A stretch of DNA of 46,809 bases, from positions 1-46,809 of the forward strand of contig CADEDJ010000011.1 of assembly GCA_902826055.1 (NCBI GenBank), read 5' to 3'. The stretch's first letter is position 1; each line of letters begins with the position of its first letter. This stretch comes from an uncultured Nitrosomonas sp. GTDB taxonomy: Bacteria > Pseudomonadota > Gammaproteobacteria > Burkholderiales > Nitrosomonadaceae. A model generated the notes under the pieces. It saw nothing but the letters and a program-made list of their open reading frames with translations. It made no database searches and was not told the DNA's origin. Below, in pieces: positions 26,171 to 35,666 of this stretch. A program made the position numbers and the translations under genes.

Positions 26171-27454
26171 TCAACTTCTTGAAACTAGAAGTTTCTGCCC
26201 GATTGACAAATTTTCGTCACTATTATTCCAACGTTTGATTTTATTTACTGTAGTGCCATACCGCTTCGCGAGATCATACAAAGTATCTCCTTTCTTAACA
26301 ACGTGAACACTTGCATAAGAATTTTTCAACCGCTCTGCTGCCTTGCTTTCAGCTATATTTTCCATAATCGCGTATGGCACCAGGATTTTTTGTCCGAGTG
26401 TCAGATTTTTATTGCGACCTATACCGTTAATCGTTTGCAGTTGTTTAACGGTAGTATCATAACGCTTTGCTATTTCATTAATATTCTCGCCTTTTCTAAC
26501 ATGGTAAATTTGCCATGAAACCCGGGGATCCTGGTATGTCTCTAAATTTCTCAGGAAAGCTTCTTTTTTATTCATAGGTAGCACTAAAGTGCGAGGCGTT
26601 TTGTGAATCTTAATGACATAGCGGTTATACGCGGGATTTAATGCAGTGAATTCAGTTGCGGATATATTAGCGAGGCGGGTAACGAGAGGGATATCGATGG
26701 GTTCGTGTATTTCGACTGTATCAAAATACGGTCGATTGGGTACCGGTCGAAGCTGTAACCCATATTTCCTTGAATTGGCAACGATATCTTTTACCGCCAG
26801 TATCTTGTATACATAATGTTTGGCTTCGATTGGAAGACTGATATCGTGAAAACTGCTTGATCTTCCTTTATGCTTACTTTTCGATAATACTTTACCGACA
26901 GTACCTTCACCGATGTTATAGGCAGCTATTGCGAGCTTCCAATCTCCAAATCTTTTGTACAAATACTGCAAATAATCAAGAGCGGCTTCTGTCGAAGCAA
27001 TCACATCACGCCGATCATCATGCCATACATTTTGTTCTAAGCCCAAAATTCTTGCCGTTTCCGGAATAAATTGCCACAATCCGGCAGAACTATTATTAGA
27101 CTTGATCAAAGGATCATAAGAACTCTCAATTACGGGAATGAGTGCAATCTCCATCGGCATTCGACGGCGTTCGATCTCTTCCACGATATAGAATAAATAC
27201 CGCTCACTCTTAGCGACAATCCGGTTAAATGACTCCGGTTTCTGAGTGTATGGGGATTCAATTTTACGTATTGCTTTACTGTCAGGTGGTAGTGCCAGAG
27301 CGAAACCATTGCGGATACGATCCCATAAATCTTCATGATTTTGAAGATTATCTTGCACTAATTTTTCAGCAGATGCATCAATCGATAGAAGTGAGCAAAT
27401 CCCGAAAAGTAACGACATTAGTAAAGCAAATTTATCATTTCTTTTAAAAATCAT
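26171..27454 (-). CDS. mltD: MltD-like membrane-bound lytic murein transglycosylase with LysM repeats
   Basis: 427-residue peptidoglycan lytic transglycosylase. The signal sequence (~9-29, FALLMSLLFGICSLLSIDASA) has no lipobox cysteine, unlike E. coli MltD. The SLT domain (~95-215) has catalytic Glu ~110 in PVIESSYDP, then SSAGLWQFIPETAR and AIAAYNIGEGTV. Two LysM peptidoglycan-binding repeats lie at about 317-364 (YHVRKGENINEIAKRY) and 382-427 (HVVKKGDTLYDLAKRY). It cuts the glycan with formation of anhydro-muramic acid and works in the periplasm. It converges with the M17 gene, leaving 52 bases. Confidence 0.9.
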   Translation of the reverse strand: MIFKRNDKFALLMSLLFGICSLLSIDASAEKLVQDNLQNHEDLWDRIRNGFALALPPDSKAIRKIESPYTQKPESFNRIVAKSERYLFYIVEEIERRRMPMEIALIPVIESSYDPLIKSNNSSAGLWQFIPETARILGLEQNVWHDDRRDVIASTEAALDYLQYLYKRFGDWKLAIAAYNIGEGTVGKVLSKSKHKGRSSSFHDISLPIEAKHYVYKILAVKDIVANSRKYGLQLRPVPNRPYFDTVEIHEPIDIPLVTRLANISATEFTALNPAYNRYVIKIHKTPRTLVLPMNKKEAFLRNLETYQDPRVSWQIYHVRKGENINEIAKRYDTTVKQLQTINGIGRNKNLTLGQKILVPYAIMENIAESKAAERLKNSYASVHVVKKGDTLYDLAKRYGTTVNKIKRWNNSDENLSIGQKLLVSRS

Positions 27455-27609
27455 TTACATAGCTTAGTTTTGTCTTTACACTGGGTGACAGCATATATAA
27501 TTTTTTTACTTTTGAAAACTACTTTTTTATTGAATAAGATATAGAAAATCCATAAGTTTACATAATAATCAGAGAGTTATTAGTTTTACATAAACTATAA
27601 AATTAAGAA

Positions 27610-28029
27610 TCATTCTCGAATGTTGAATTGGTTATTGAATTGTTGTAGTGAAATTGTCGGTTCGGGTTTCCATCCTTTTTTACGATGATCCACTGTCACA
27701 TTGGTAAAAATTCCACCGCGTACATAAAAACGTGCAATTAATCGGATATATCTTGGCTTCAAAACCACTACGAGATCATCGAGAATTTTGTTGGTAACTG
27801 CTTCATGAAATACACCCTCGTTGCGGTATGACCAGATATAAAGTTTGAGACTTTTAAGTTCAATACATTTTTTATCTGGAATATAATCCAAAACCAATGT
27901 GGCAAAATCAGGTTGCCCAGTTTTCGGACATAAGCAGGTAAATTCGGGGATTTGCATATGAATATGGTAATCCCGGTCTGTATAGGGATTAGGAAATGTT
28001 TCAAGATTCTTGTTTGGGTTACTAGCCAT
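27610..28029 (-). CDS. queF: NADPH-dependent 7-cyano-7-deazaguanine (preQ0) reductase QueF
   Basis: Type I (short) QueF of about 139 residues that reduces preQ0 to preQ1 in queuosine synthesis. The catalytic region is [17 protein letters not shown] with the nucleophilic Cys in CPKTG and the Asp of PDF. Also visible are [21 protein letters not shown] and the C-terminal [16 protein letters not shown]. Many homologues have [10 protein letters not shown]; here a second Cys replaces Ser two residues before the catalytic Cys. I chose ATG 28029; a GTG three codons earlier is an alternative. It is a single gene, divergent from smc. Confidence 0.95.
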   Translation of the reverse strand: MASNPNKNLETFPNPYTDRDYHIHMQIPEFTCLCPKTGQPDFATLVLDYIPDKKCIELKSLKLYIWSYRNEGVFHEAVTNKILDDLVVVLKPRYIRLIARFYVRGGIFTNVTVDHRKKGWKPEPTISLQQFNNQFNIRE

Positions 28030-28130
28030 TCTTCGCACTCACGTTTAAATTAATTCCGATACAATGTCATAATTTTGATCGTTTTTATACCAGCCGTTTA
28101 TTATAACTGCCTTATCTAATAAACAAAAAA

Positions 28131-31100
28131 TTGCGCTTAGCTCAAATCAAACTTGCCGGTTTCAAATCGTTTGTTGACCCCACATTAATTCCTGTTGCTC
28201 AGGATCTAATAGGTATTGTAGGACCTAATGGCTGTGGAAAATCAAATATCATCGATGCCGTACGATGGGTTTTAGGTGAATCCAAAGCCTCTGCTTTGCG
28301 TGGCGATTCCATGCAAGATGTGATTTTCACAGGATCAGATCAACGTAAAGCCGTTGGTCGGGCAAGTGTTGAAATAATTTTTGACAATAGTTCAAGCAAA
28401 ATCACAGGGCAATGGTCCAGCTACTCAGAAATTGCTATCAAACGGGTACTTCAACGTGATGGGATTTCAAATTATTATATTAATAATCAGCAAGTAAGGC
28501 GACGTGATATTGCTGATCTTTTTCTCGGTACTGGAATTGGAGGTCGCGGCTATGCCATTATCGAGCAGGGTATGATTTCACGAATTATTGAAGCAAAACC
28601 ACAAGAACTCAGAAGTTTTCTGGAAGAAGCTGCGGGTATTTCGCAATACCGGGAAAGAAGGCAAGAAACTTCATCACGACTGATTGAAACACGTAAAAAT
28701 CTAACCCGCCTGGAAGATATTTGCCAGGAACTGGAAACACAACTTCAGCACCTCGATGTCCAAGCTAAAATCGCCCGGCAATATCAATTACTGCAAGATG
28801 AATTACGCAGGTCACAAGTAACCCTATGGCTGCAACGTAAAAATGATGCGTTAAAACAACGCACTGAAGCTGAAGAAAAAATTCGACAACTTGAGTCTGA
28901 ATTGGAAAATACTTTCTCAAATCAACGCAACGCGGAACAGGATTACGAAAAAACTCGCGCACTCGAATATTTGGTCAATGACAAATTGCTGCAAACACAA
29001 GGACAACTATATACCGTAAATGCCGAAATAGGACGCTTGGAACAAGAAATCAATCATCTTAAAAATAATCGAGAGCGTTTAACGCAACAAAGTCGCGATA
29101 TTGAAAATCAGCTAAAAAAGAATAACCAATTAAAAGTAACAACACTGGAAAATTTAAGGCATTGGCAGCGCGAAAAAACCAAAGCGGAATCTGCTCATGC
29201 AGAAAGTATTTTAGTCAATGATGCAGAAAACCAGAAATTACCCGATATTGAAGCAAATTTTTCCCGTTGCCAGGAAGAACTCAGCAAATGCCGTCATGAA
29301 CTACTAATCGCCGAACAAACCGTTCACCTTGAAAATAGTCACCTTACGCATGCAATAAAAAATATCCAGCAACTAGAAGCGCGGCACACCCGCCTGCTTA
29401 ATGAACAAACCGGGCTTATCTCAACGCATCCATCCCAGTTAGAGCAATTGCAACAAGCACTAGATAAAATGAAGTGTGCTTTGCAAAAACAAAGCTTGAA
29501 ACAACAAACAATAGAAAAACAGTTAGCTGCATCCACCGAATACAAACAACAAATCACCAGCAAAATCCAAAACCTGCAACATAAATTGTCGCAGATAATG
29601 GCTCGTTTCAATGCCCTACACACTCTGCAACAAAAATTAGAAAGCAATCAGGCACTTACTCAGTGGCTCAATCAGCGTCATTTACACGACTTACCTCGTC
29701 TATGGCAACACATATCCGTCACACCCGCATGGGAAAATGCCTTAGAGGCAATCTTACGTGAACGCTTGAATAGCATTGCCATTGAGCAATCCCTTTCAAT
29801 CCAGAACTGGATGAACGATTTACCAATCGGTAAATGGGCAGTTTTTGAAAAAACCCAAACGATCCAATCTACCGGTTTAACTGATGAGCTACCAATAATA
29901 CGAAACTCGACAAGATTAGCAAAATTGCTTGCCCATCTAACAATCCACCAGATTGAGATTCAAATCATGCTCGAGGACTGGTTATGCCATGTATACGTTG
30001 CAAAAGACCTTCAGGAAGGCATCCTCGAGCGATCCACATTAAACCCCGGAGAGGTACTTGTTACACCCGAAGGGCATATGGTAACGCGCAACAGCATCAC
30101 GTTTTATGCGCCCGATTCACAATTGCATGGTGTTTTGTCGAGGCAGCAAGAATTATCTTCCATACAAGTCGAAATTGATCAGTCCAAGTCGCAACTTCGC
30201 AGCCAGCAGGATTTACTCGAAGCAGCCGAACAACAGCACAGCAAACTTAACCGCGACATGGCTCAATCGCTGGAGGATCATCAACGATTGCAACAGCAGC
30301 AGCATGCCTTACAGCTTGAAATCGTTAAGCTTTCACAAATCAACGAACGTACAATCCACCGTAACAATCAAATTGATAGTGAACTTAGCGAAATCAAACA
30401 AGCGTTAGAAAACGAACTATCACTCCAAAAATCGACAGCACAAAAATTAACAGAAAACTCAGAGCAAATTGACACATTAAACAAGCTTGCACAACACGTT
30501 CAATCCGCCTGGGAAACAGCTAATCATTTAGTTTCTCAGCAACGGCAAAGTGTACAACTAGCCATGAAGAAAATGCAAGAAACCGCATTTCATGTAAAAA
30601 CATGTGATCATAAAATCAGCGAAATAGAATATTCCCTAAAGGCTATTGAGGAAGATTTGCAAAAGCTGACTGAAAATCACATTCATTTGCTTAAAGAAAT
30701 TGACAGTTTAGATGAAACACCCCTTAAGAATCTGCTGGAAGCTGCGCAAATGCAGCGAAAAACAACTGAACAAGCAGCATTACAGATACGCCAAGAAGCC
30801 GAAGATACGGCGCGTTATTTGCGAGACATAGAAAACATCCGCCTGACATCTGAACAAAAAACCTATTCATTGCAAGACGCCGTTAATCAAATCCGCCTCA
30901 AAGAACAGGCAGTCAATATCACCATCAACCAATTGGATGAATGGCTCAACGAAGTTAAAATCGATACGAAACAGCTTTCGCAGATGTCAAAAAAAAGCAT
31001 GGCGGCACTTCAATCGGAAATCAACCAGTTGAATGCCGATATTACAGCTCTGGGGCCTGTCAATCTCGCCGCATTAGAAGAACTCGAAAATGCGCATACA

Positions 31101-31682
31101 CGGCAATCAAATCTGTTGATGCAATTGCAAGACTTAAATGAAGCAGTTGTGACATTGGAAAATGCCATCCAGCAAATCGATCGTGAAACGCAGTTACGTT
31201 TGCAAAAAACGTTTGATCTGGTCAATCAATATTTAAGCGAGATATTTCCAGTGATATTTGCAGGTGGACAAGCCAAGCTTGAGTTAAGCGAAGGTAAAAT
31301 TCTTGATGCAGGATTATTATTAATGGCACAACCACCGGGGAAAAAGAATAATTCGATTCACGTCTTATCAGGAGGCGAAAAGGCTCTGACAGCCCTAGCA
31401 TTAATATTTTCGTTATTTCGACTTAACCCTGCACCATTTTGCTTACTCGATGAAGTAGACGCTCCTCTTGATGACGCAAACACTAATCGATTTTGTCAAC
31501 TAGTGAAAAATATGGCACGACACACGCAGTTCATTTTCATAAGTCATAATAAAATTACAATGGAGATGGCACAGCAATTAATTGGAGTTACAATGCAAGA
31601 ACAAGGCGTATCAAGAATAGTTGCTGTTGACATTGCAGATGCCGTCAAAATGGGCAAACGAATTCAACAAGCAGCAATTTAG
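28131..31682 (+). CDS. smc: Chromosome segregation ATPase SMC
   Basis: Full-length SMC protein of 1183 residues that organises and condenses the chromosome with ScpA/ScpB. Walker A GPNGCGKS is at ~31-38. Two long coiled coils (~170-480 and ~650-1000) flank a hinge (~500-640). The C-terminal head carries LSGGEKALTALAL (~1079-1091), Walker B FCLLDEVDAPLDD (~1103-1115) and the H-loop FISHNK. The start is TTG at 28131, since no ATG or GTG precedes the conserved LAQIKLAGFKSF. It is followed by zipA after 71 bases, the order seen in many betaproteobacteria. It is distinct from the Jet SMC elsewhere in the window. Confidence 0.96.
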   Translation: MRLAQIKLAGFKSFVDPTLIPVAQDLIGIVGPNGCGKSNIIDAVRWVLGESKASALRGDSMQDVIFTGSDQRKAVGRASVEIIFDNSSSKITGQWSSYSEIAIKRVLQRDGISNYYINNQQVRRRDIADLFLGTGIGGRGYAIIEQGMISRIIEAKPQELRSFLEEAAGISQYRERRQETSSRLIETRKNLTRLEDICQELETQLQHLDVQAKIARQYQLLQDELRRSQVTLWLQRKNDALKQRTEAEEKIRQLESELENTFSNQRNAEQDYEKTRALEYLVNDKLLQTQGQLYTVNAEIGRLEQEINHLKNNRERLTQQSRDIENQLKKNNQLKVTTLENLRHWQREKTKAESAHAESILVNDAENQKLPDIEANFSRCQEELSKCRHELLIAEQTVHLENSHLTHAIKNIQQLEARHTRLLNEQTGLISTHPSQLEQLQQALDKMKCALQKQSLKQQTIEKQLAASTEYKQQITSKIQNLQHKLSQIMARFNALHTLQQKLESNQALTQWLNQRHLHDLPRLWQHISVTPAWENALEAILRERLNSIAIEQSLSIQNWMNDLPIGKWAVFEKTQTIQSTGLTDELPIIRNSTRLAKLLAHLTIHQIEIQIMLEDWLCHVYVAKDLQEGILERSTLNPGEVLVTPEGHMVTRNSITFYAPDSQLHGVLSRQQELSSIQVEIDQSKSQLRSQQDLLEAAEQQHSKLNRDMAQSLEDHQRLQQQQHALQLEIVKLSQINERTIHRNNQIDSELSEIKQALENELSLQKSTAQKLTENSEQIDTLNKLAQHVQSAWETANHLVSQQRQSVQLAMKKMQETAFHVKTCDHKISEIEYSLKAIEEDLQKLTENHIHLLKEIDSLDETPLKNLLEAAQMQRKTTEQAALQIRQEAEDTARYLRDIENIRLTSEQKTYSLQDAVNQIRLKEQAVNITINQLDEWLNEVKIDTKQLSQMSKKSMAALQSEINQLNADITALGPVNLAALEELENAHTRQSNLLMQLQDLNEAVVTLENAIQQIDRETQLRLQKTFDLVNQYLSEIFPVIFAGGQAKLELSEGKILDAGLLLMAQPPGKKNNSIHVLSGGEKALTALALIFSLFRLNPAPFCLLDEVDAPLDDANTNRFCQLVKNMARHTQFIFISHNKITMEMAQQLIGVTMQEQGVSRIVAVDIADAVKMGKRIQQAAI

Positions 31683-31753
31683 TTTGTAATTAATCGCATG
31701 AAGCGGCCATGATTTAACTTCTACGCTTCATAACAAGGTATTTTGGAGATAGC

Positions 31754-32935
31754 ATGGAGATATTAAATAATATGAGTGACTTGCAGCTAAGCCTGATTAT
31801 TATCGGCGTTATTGTTATTGCCGGTGTTGCAATTTTCAACTGGCTGCAACAACAGCGTTATCATCGAAAAATACAATCAGCATTTGATCAAGAACACGGC
31901 GATATTCTTCTGGACTCACAAGAATCTGAAGATTTACCACAAAGAATTGAACCCAAGTTTAATAAAACCACAATTTCAGAAGTCGATCCGTCTCTTCATA
32001 CTGATTTATCCGCATCTCCCACAGAATATCAAAAAACATCTGTAACGACGCCTCCAGTCAATATTCCGGCACATGCGTCCACAAGCACATCGACAACCTC
32101 ACCGATATTGGATTATGACAGCAATACCAATTACATCGTAAACATCCGATCAAACTTAGTTATAGCTAATACTTATATCGCTAAATTATTACAAAGAAAA
32201 TTTGATTTTGGAAAACTGGTGTGCTGGCTTGGACAACGGCATAAAGATGAGCCATGGGAAGAAATAACCAATGAAACCAATGTCGACAGCGATGGGTATG
32301 TATTTTTAAAAGGCTGCCTGCAGCTTGCCGATAGAGCCGGTCCGGTCAGCGAGGTCAACTTATCCAAATTCCGTGATTTAGTACAGGATCTCGCGTCGCA
32401 AGTACATGCAACAGCAGAATGTCCTGATATCGTCAGTACCCATGAAAAAGCTGTCATGCTTGATAAATTCTGTGCAGAAGTGGATGTAATGATTGGCATC
32501 AATATTATTAGTAAAGATGATGGTGCATTTGTTGGCACCAAGATTCGTGCATTAGCCGAAGCTTCCGGATTCAGGCTTGAGTCAGAGGGTGTTTTCAAAT
32601 ATCGTGATGAAAGCAATCATGTATTATTCACGTTGAGTAATTATGAACCGTCTCCGTTTCTACCTGAAAATATGAAATCATTAACCACACACGGTGTGAC
32701 CTTCCTGCTCGATGTTCCTCGTGTTGCTCATGGAGAAAGAGTATTTGATCAAATGACTCACCTCGCAAGAATTTTTTCCAATACGCTGGGCGGTATCATG
32801 GTCGATGACAACCGGGTTCCTTTAAGCGACAGTGGCATCCAGAAAAGTAAGCAACAGCTCATCGAAATACAATCTGCAATGAAGAAAAATCATATTAACC
32901 CTGGCAGCCCAAGCGCATTACGGTTATTTGTATAA
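31754..32935 (+). CDS. zipA: Cell division protein ZipA
   Basis: 393-residue inner-membrane protein that tethers FtsZ to the membrane. An N-terminal transmembrane segment (~12-30, LSLIIIGVIVIAGVAIFNW) is followed by a charged and Pro/Thr/Ser-rich linker (~40-125) and a globular FtsZ-binding domain towards the C-terminus (~245-390, MIGINIISKDDGAFVGTKI ... LARIFSNTLGGIMVDDNRVP, quoted in part). The start is ATG 31754 with GGAG 6 bases upstream; an in-frame ATG six codons later is possible. In many relatives ligA follows; here a CDGSH protein comes next instead. Confidence 0.88.
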   Translation: MEILNNMSDLQLSLIIIGVIVIAGVAIFNWLQQQRYHRKIQSAFDQEHGDILLDSQESEDLPQRIEPKFNKTTISEVDPSLHTDLSASPTEYQKTSVTTPPVNIPAHASTSTSTTSPILDYDSNTNYIVNIRSNLVIANTYIAKLLQRKFDFGKLVCWLGQRHKDEPWEEITNETNVDSDGYVFLKGCLQLADRAGPVSEVNLSKFRDLVQDLASQVHATAECPDIVSTHEKAVMLDKFCAEVDVMIGINIISKDDGAFVGTKIRALAEASGFRLESEGVFKYRDESNHVLFTLSNYEPSPFLPENMKSLTTHGVTFLLDVPRVAHGERVFDQMTHLARIFSNTLGGIMVDDNRVPLSDSGIQKSKQQLIEIQSAMKKNHINPGSPSALRLFV

Positions 32936-33041
32936 AAATTTCCTGACGAAATTAGTTAGGTATACTTAGCTATTGAGTAAGACGAGCTATTAATGTTACG
33001 TCTTGATATAGGGTACTTTTAATCTTGATATGGAGCTGAGA

Positions 33042-33287
33042 ATGAGTCAATCTTCAGACATAAAACAAACTTTTTCACCCATCGAAGTTAAGTTGGAATT
33101 TGGAAAAGATTATTACTGGTGTAGCTGCGGTCGAAGCAAATCTCAGCCATTCTGTGATGGCTCTCACAAAGATACCGGATTTACACCCAAAAAATTCAGT
33201 GTCGATGAAAGTAAAACAGTTTGGTTATGTACATGCAAAAAAACTAGCAACGCACCTTATTGTGACGGCACACACCGTAAATTGTAA
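33042..33287 (+). CDS. CDGSH iron-sulfur domain protein (two domains)
   Basis: 81-residue protein with two CDGSH-type motifs: CSCGRSKSQPFCDGSH (~37-52) and CTCKKTSNAPYCDGTH (~62-77). Each supplies three Cys and one His for a 2Fe-2S cluster, the mitoNEET-like C3H ligation. Small two-domain CDGSH proteins of this kind are common in bacteria, and their role is not settled; redox sensing or cluster transfer is suspected. I chose ATG 33042 with GGAG 7 bases upstream; an ATG four codons earlier is less well placed. It stands between zipA and zapB without an obvious operon link. Confidence 0.88.
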   Translation: MSQSSDIKQTFSPIEVKLEFGKDYYWCSCGRSKSQPFCDGSHKDTGFTPKKFSVDESKTVWLCTCKKTSNAPYCDGTHRKL

Positions 33288-33348
33288 TAATATGCCGCTA
33301 CTTTCACATTTTTGATTAATGATAGTTAGGTTACTAACTAGCCTATAA

Positions 33349-33570
33349 ATGGCCAAAGAACAGAGTGCGTTCATGGAAACTGAACTAAGATCTCTTGAAG
33401 ATAAAATTTTCCAGCTTTTGCGATTGTATCAAGATTCCTGTTTAGAAAATAACAAGTTACGTAAAGAGCTTGCAGATACCTATGCGCAAAACGAAAAACT
33501 TAATAAAAAAATACACGCCGCTACAGGCAAACTTGAAGCACTTCTGTTAAACATGCCGGACAATGAATAA
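33349..33570 (+). CDS. zapB: ZapB-like coiled-coil cell division protein (TIGR02449 type)
   Basis: 73-residue protein that is almost entirely coiled coil (METELRSLEDKIFQLLRLYQ ... ENNKLRKELADTYAQNEKLNKKI). Its size, composition and position immediately before zapA, with an 8-base overlap, fit the ZapB-like proteins that bind ZapA and link the Z ring to the chromosome terminus region. Low-complexity coiled coils are hard to assign by sequence alone, so the name rests largely on context. Confidence 0.78.
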   Translation: MAKEQSAFMETELRSLEDKIFQLLRLYQDSCLENNKLRKELADTYAQNEKLNKKIHAATGKLEALLLNMPDNE

Positions 33571-33853
33571 CAAGACACTTAATTTAAATATTATGGGACG
33601 TGAATTTTGCGTTACCTGCCCTGCTGAAGAACTAGAAGAAATTCAGCTTGCCGCAACTTACCTGGACAGAAAAATTCAAGAGATTAAGGCAGAGGGAAAA
33701 ATCGTTGATTCCGATCGTATCGTAATTATTGCAGCATTGAGCATTACTCATGAATTACTCATGATGCGTAATGGTACCGGCTTTGACATTGATGAATTTA
33801 AGCGTAGAATTACTGCATTAAAGAAAAAAGTTGATGATGTAATCACTAAATAA
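33563..33853 (+). CDS. zapA: Cell division protein ZapA
   Basis: 96-residue ZapA, which bundles FtsZ filaments. The N-terminal globular half has LNLNIMGREFCVTCPAEE (the family's motif of a short strand, GREF, then CP.E), followed by LDRKIQEIKAEG and DRIVIIAALSITHELL. The C-terminal half is a short dimerisation coiled coil (DEFKRRITALKKKVDDVI). It overlaps the zapB-like gene by 8 bases and is followed directly by the 6S RNA gene, the arrangement conserved across many proteobacteria. Confidence 0.94.
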   Translation: MNNKTLNLNIMGREFCVTCPAEELEEIQLAATYLDRKIQEIKAEGKIVDSDRIVIIAALSITHELLMMRNGTGFDIDEFKRRITALKKKVDDVITK

Positions 33854-33881
33854 GGAGGCTTGATTTCCTTTAATAGGGTTA

Positions 33882-34056
33882 ATCCCTACGATGTTCGTTT
33901 AGACTTATATTCTTTGAACCAATTGTTAAAAAATGGTTGTGGATTTTAGTGATACTGTTGTGCGCTCCTTTATAGGAAATGCCTGATGTATCCATGAAAC
34001 AACCGCCTTGGACCTTATGGTTCAAGATGATGGTCTGACGGCATATGTGGGGAGCT
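33882..34056 (+). ncRNA. ssrS: 6S RNA
   Basis: The RNA lies directly downstream of zapA, its conserved place. A closing stem pairs CCCTACGATGTTCG (33884-33897) with CGGCATATGTGGGG (34039-34052). The interior has the family outline: GTGCGCTCC near the central bubble, corresponding to GGCGCTCC in E. coli, and TTGGACCTTATGGTTCAAG, corresponding to its CTTGAACC hairpin. 6S RNA mimics an open promoter and sequesters sigma70 RNA polymerase in slow growth. A -10-like TTTAAT at 33869-33874 fits a start near 33882. The ends are approximate. Confidence 0.87.
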
Positions 34057-34061
34057 TCTTT

Positions 34062-34100
34062 GGGACAAGAAACGATAACATTTCTTGTCCCTTTAATTTT
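34062..34100 (+). terminator. Intrinsic terminator after 6S RNA
   Basis: GGGACAAGAAA (34062-34072) and TTTCTTGTCCC (34081-34091) form a perfect 11-bp stem with an 8-base loop, followed by TTTAATTTTT. Confidence 0.9.
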
Positions 34101-34587
34101 TAAGGTTCTACTAAAACCAAACTTGCAAATATATACGTGGAGGAAATTCTAAATTCCCTGCCACTATGTAGCGGATTTAATTTTTTTAAAAACACATTAA
34201 GAAGAATCCCAGTCATAAATCCCAATATAGTTTAGTTATGCAATCCAGTAGAATTCGCCCAAGATACTATGCAAATCTTCTCACTGTTTAATCATATCGA
34301 CTCTATTTTCCACAACATACCTCAGAATATAAGTTGAATAATCGATCAAATAATAAACCGGGAAAACATTTTAACTCTTTAATTATAAATCGATAATACT
34401 AATAAAATTGTTTCATGCTGCAAGCAAGATTCTGGAATTATTAGTCTGATAATTAATAACAATCGTTTTTGGCAATAATGAAATCTCCTGCTTTATCCTT
34501 GTTTTTTCTGTTTTTATCAATAAGATTTCCAGTTATTATCTCTTTCTTGAAGCAATTTCTATTGACTGGTGCCTGACGATACTCCCT
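34101..34587. other. AT-rich non-coding stretch
   Basis: About 490 bases between the 6S terminator and the L,D-transpeptidase gene. The one minus-strand open frame (34453-34767) lies half over the transpeptidase gene in antisense and has no family likeness. I see no tRNA, repeat or convincing promoter. The fau (5-formyltetrahydrofolate cyclo-ligase) gene that often follows 6S RNA is absent here. Confidence 0.6.
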
Positions 34588-35577
34588 ATGAACAAATTTA
34601 TTTTGTTGAATTTTAGTGTAATTATCATTTTGAGTGCTTCTTATGCTTGTGCTGAAACATGGGTGTTGCCACCTAACGGCGTTGATATTTTTGGTCAAAT
34701 TCGCACTACCAGCGCAAGCCGTGAAGAAACCCTGCTGGATATCGCGCGTCAATATGATATCGGGCAAATTGAGATTTTGTTGGCCAATCCGACGGTAGAC
34801 CGATGGTTACCCGAAGATGGCGAAAAAGTTGTGCTACCAAGTCGATACATTCTTCCTCACGCTGAACGGAAAGGTTTGGTGCTTAATCTACCAGAAATGC
34901 GAATTTACTATTTTCCAGAGCCTACTAAAGGAGAAAAGCCTATAGTGATCACCCATCCGGTTGGGATTGGCAGAATGGATTGGGTGACTCCATTGGGAAT
35001 ATCAAAAATTATTGACAAAAAGAAAGATCCAACTTGGATACCTCCAAAATCGCTGCAGATGGACAGAATAGCAAATGGGGAACCACCTTATCCCAGTATC
35101 GTGCCGCCTGGTCCTACGAATCCTTTAGGGCGGCATGCCATGCGTTTAAGCATTGGTGGCGGTAGTTATCTGATACATGGCACCATTAAACCATTTGGTG
35201 TTGGCATGCGGGTTTCAGCTGGATGTGTACGCATGTACCCCGAAGATATTGAGGCATTATTTGATAAAGTTCCAATAGGAACGCAAGTACAAGTAGTTAA
35301 TCAGCCGATTAAACTCGGTTGGTTGCTTGATTCACTTTTTATTGAATTGCATCCGCCCTTAGAAGAAGATGAGGAAAAATATGCTGACTATAAACAGATG
35401 ACAATCAATGCCATTAACGACTTCTTGGCGCTAAAAAGTAGTCAGAAAAATATTACTGAGGATTTTGAAATTGATCAGGAAACTTTAAGAAAAGCAATTA
35501 TTGAAAAAAATGGTATACCGATTTTAATTTCCCGGTTACGGGATCAAACTCAACTTCATACGATGCACAACGAATAA
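34588..35577 (+). CDS. L,D-transpeptidase (YkuD/ErfK type) with N-terminal LysM-like domain
   Basis: 329-residue periplasmic enzyme. The signal peptide (~1-22, ends SYACA) is followed by a LysM-like domain (~40-88, EETLLDIARQYDIGQIEILLANP) and a YkuD catalytic domain (~96-245). The catalytic core is HGTIKPFGVGMRVSAGCVRM, with His and the nucleophilic Cys. The overall design matches the ErfK/YbiS/YcfS group, which in E. coli attaches Braun lipoprotein to peptidoglycan. An 80-residue C-terminal extension rich in charged residues follows. Just downstream, on the opposite strand, lies an Lpp-like lipoprotein ending in Lys, a plausible substrate. Confidence 0.92.
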   Translation: MNKFILLNFSVIIILSASYACAETWVLPPNGVDIFGQIRTTSASREETLLDIARQYDIGQIEILLANPTVDRWLPEDGEKVVLPSRYILPHAERKGLVLNLPEMRIYYFPEPTKGEKPIVITHPVGIGRMDWVTPLGISKIIDKKKDPTWIPPKSLQMDRIANGEPPYPSIVPPGPTNPLGRHAMRLSIGGGSYLIHGTIKPFGVGMRVSAGCVRMYPEDIEALFDKVPIGTQVQVVNQPIKLGWLLDSLFIELHPPLEEDEEKYADYKQMTINAINDFLALKSSQKNITEDFEIDQETLRKAIIEKNGIPILISRLRDQTQLHTMHNE

Positions 35578-35615
35578 TGCAGTAGAAGTAAAGAAATTCT
35601 ATTTTAAATGACATA

Positions 35616-35642
35616 AAAAACCCCTCAAGCGAGGGGTTTTTT
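35616..35642. terminator. Bidirectional intrinsic terminator
   Basis: An A-tract plus ACCCCTC (stem), AAGC loop, GAGGGG plus T-tract. It lies between the converging L,D-transpeptidase and lipoprotein genes and has A/T runs on both sides, so it can serve both strands. Confidence 0.9.
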
Positions 35643-35666
35643 ATCATATTCTATAAAAATAGTTTA

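Noticed and set aside
28030..28130. preQ1 riboswitch upstream of queF
   Set aside because: I could not find a short pseudoknot with the A-rich tail in the 100-base gap shared with smc.
34453..34767. 104-codon minus-strand open frame
   Set aside because: It overlaps the L,D-transpeptidase start in antisense, has no ribosome-binding site of note and no recognisable motif.
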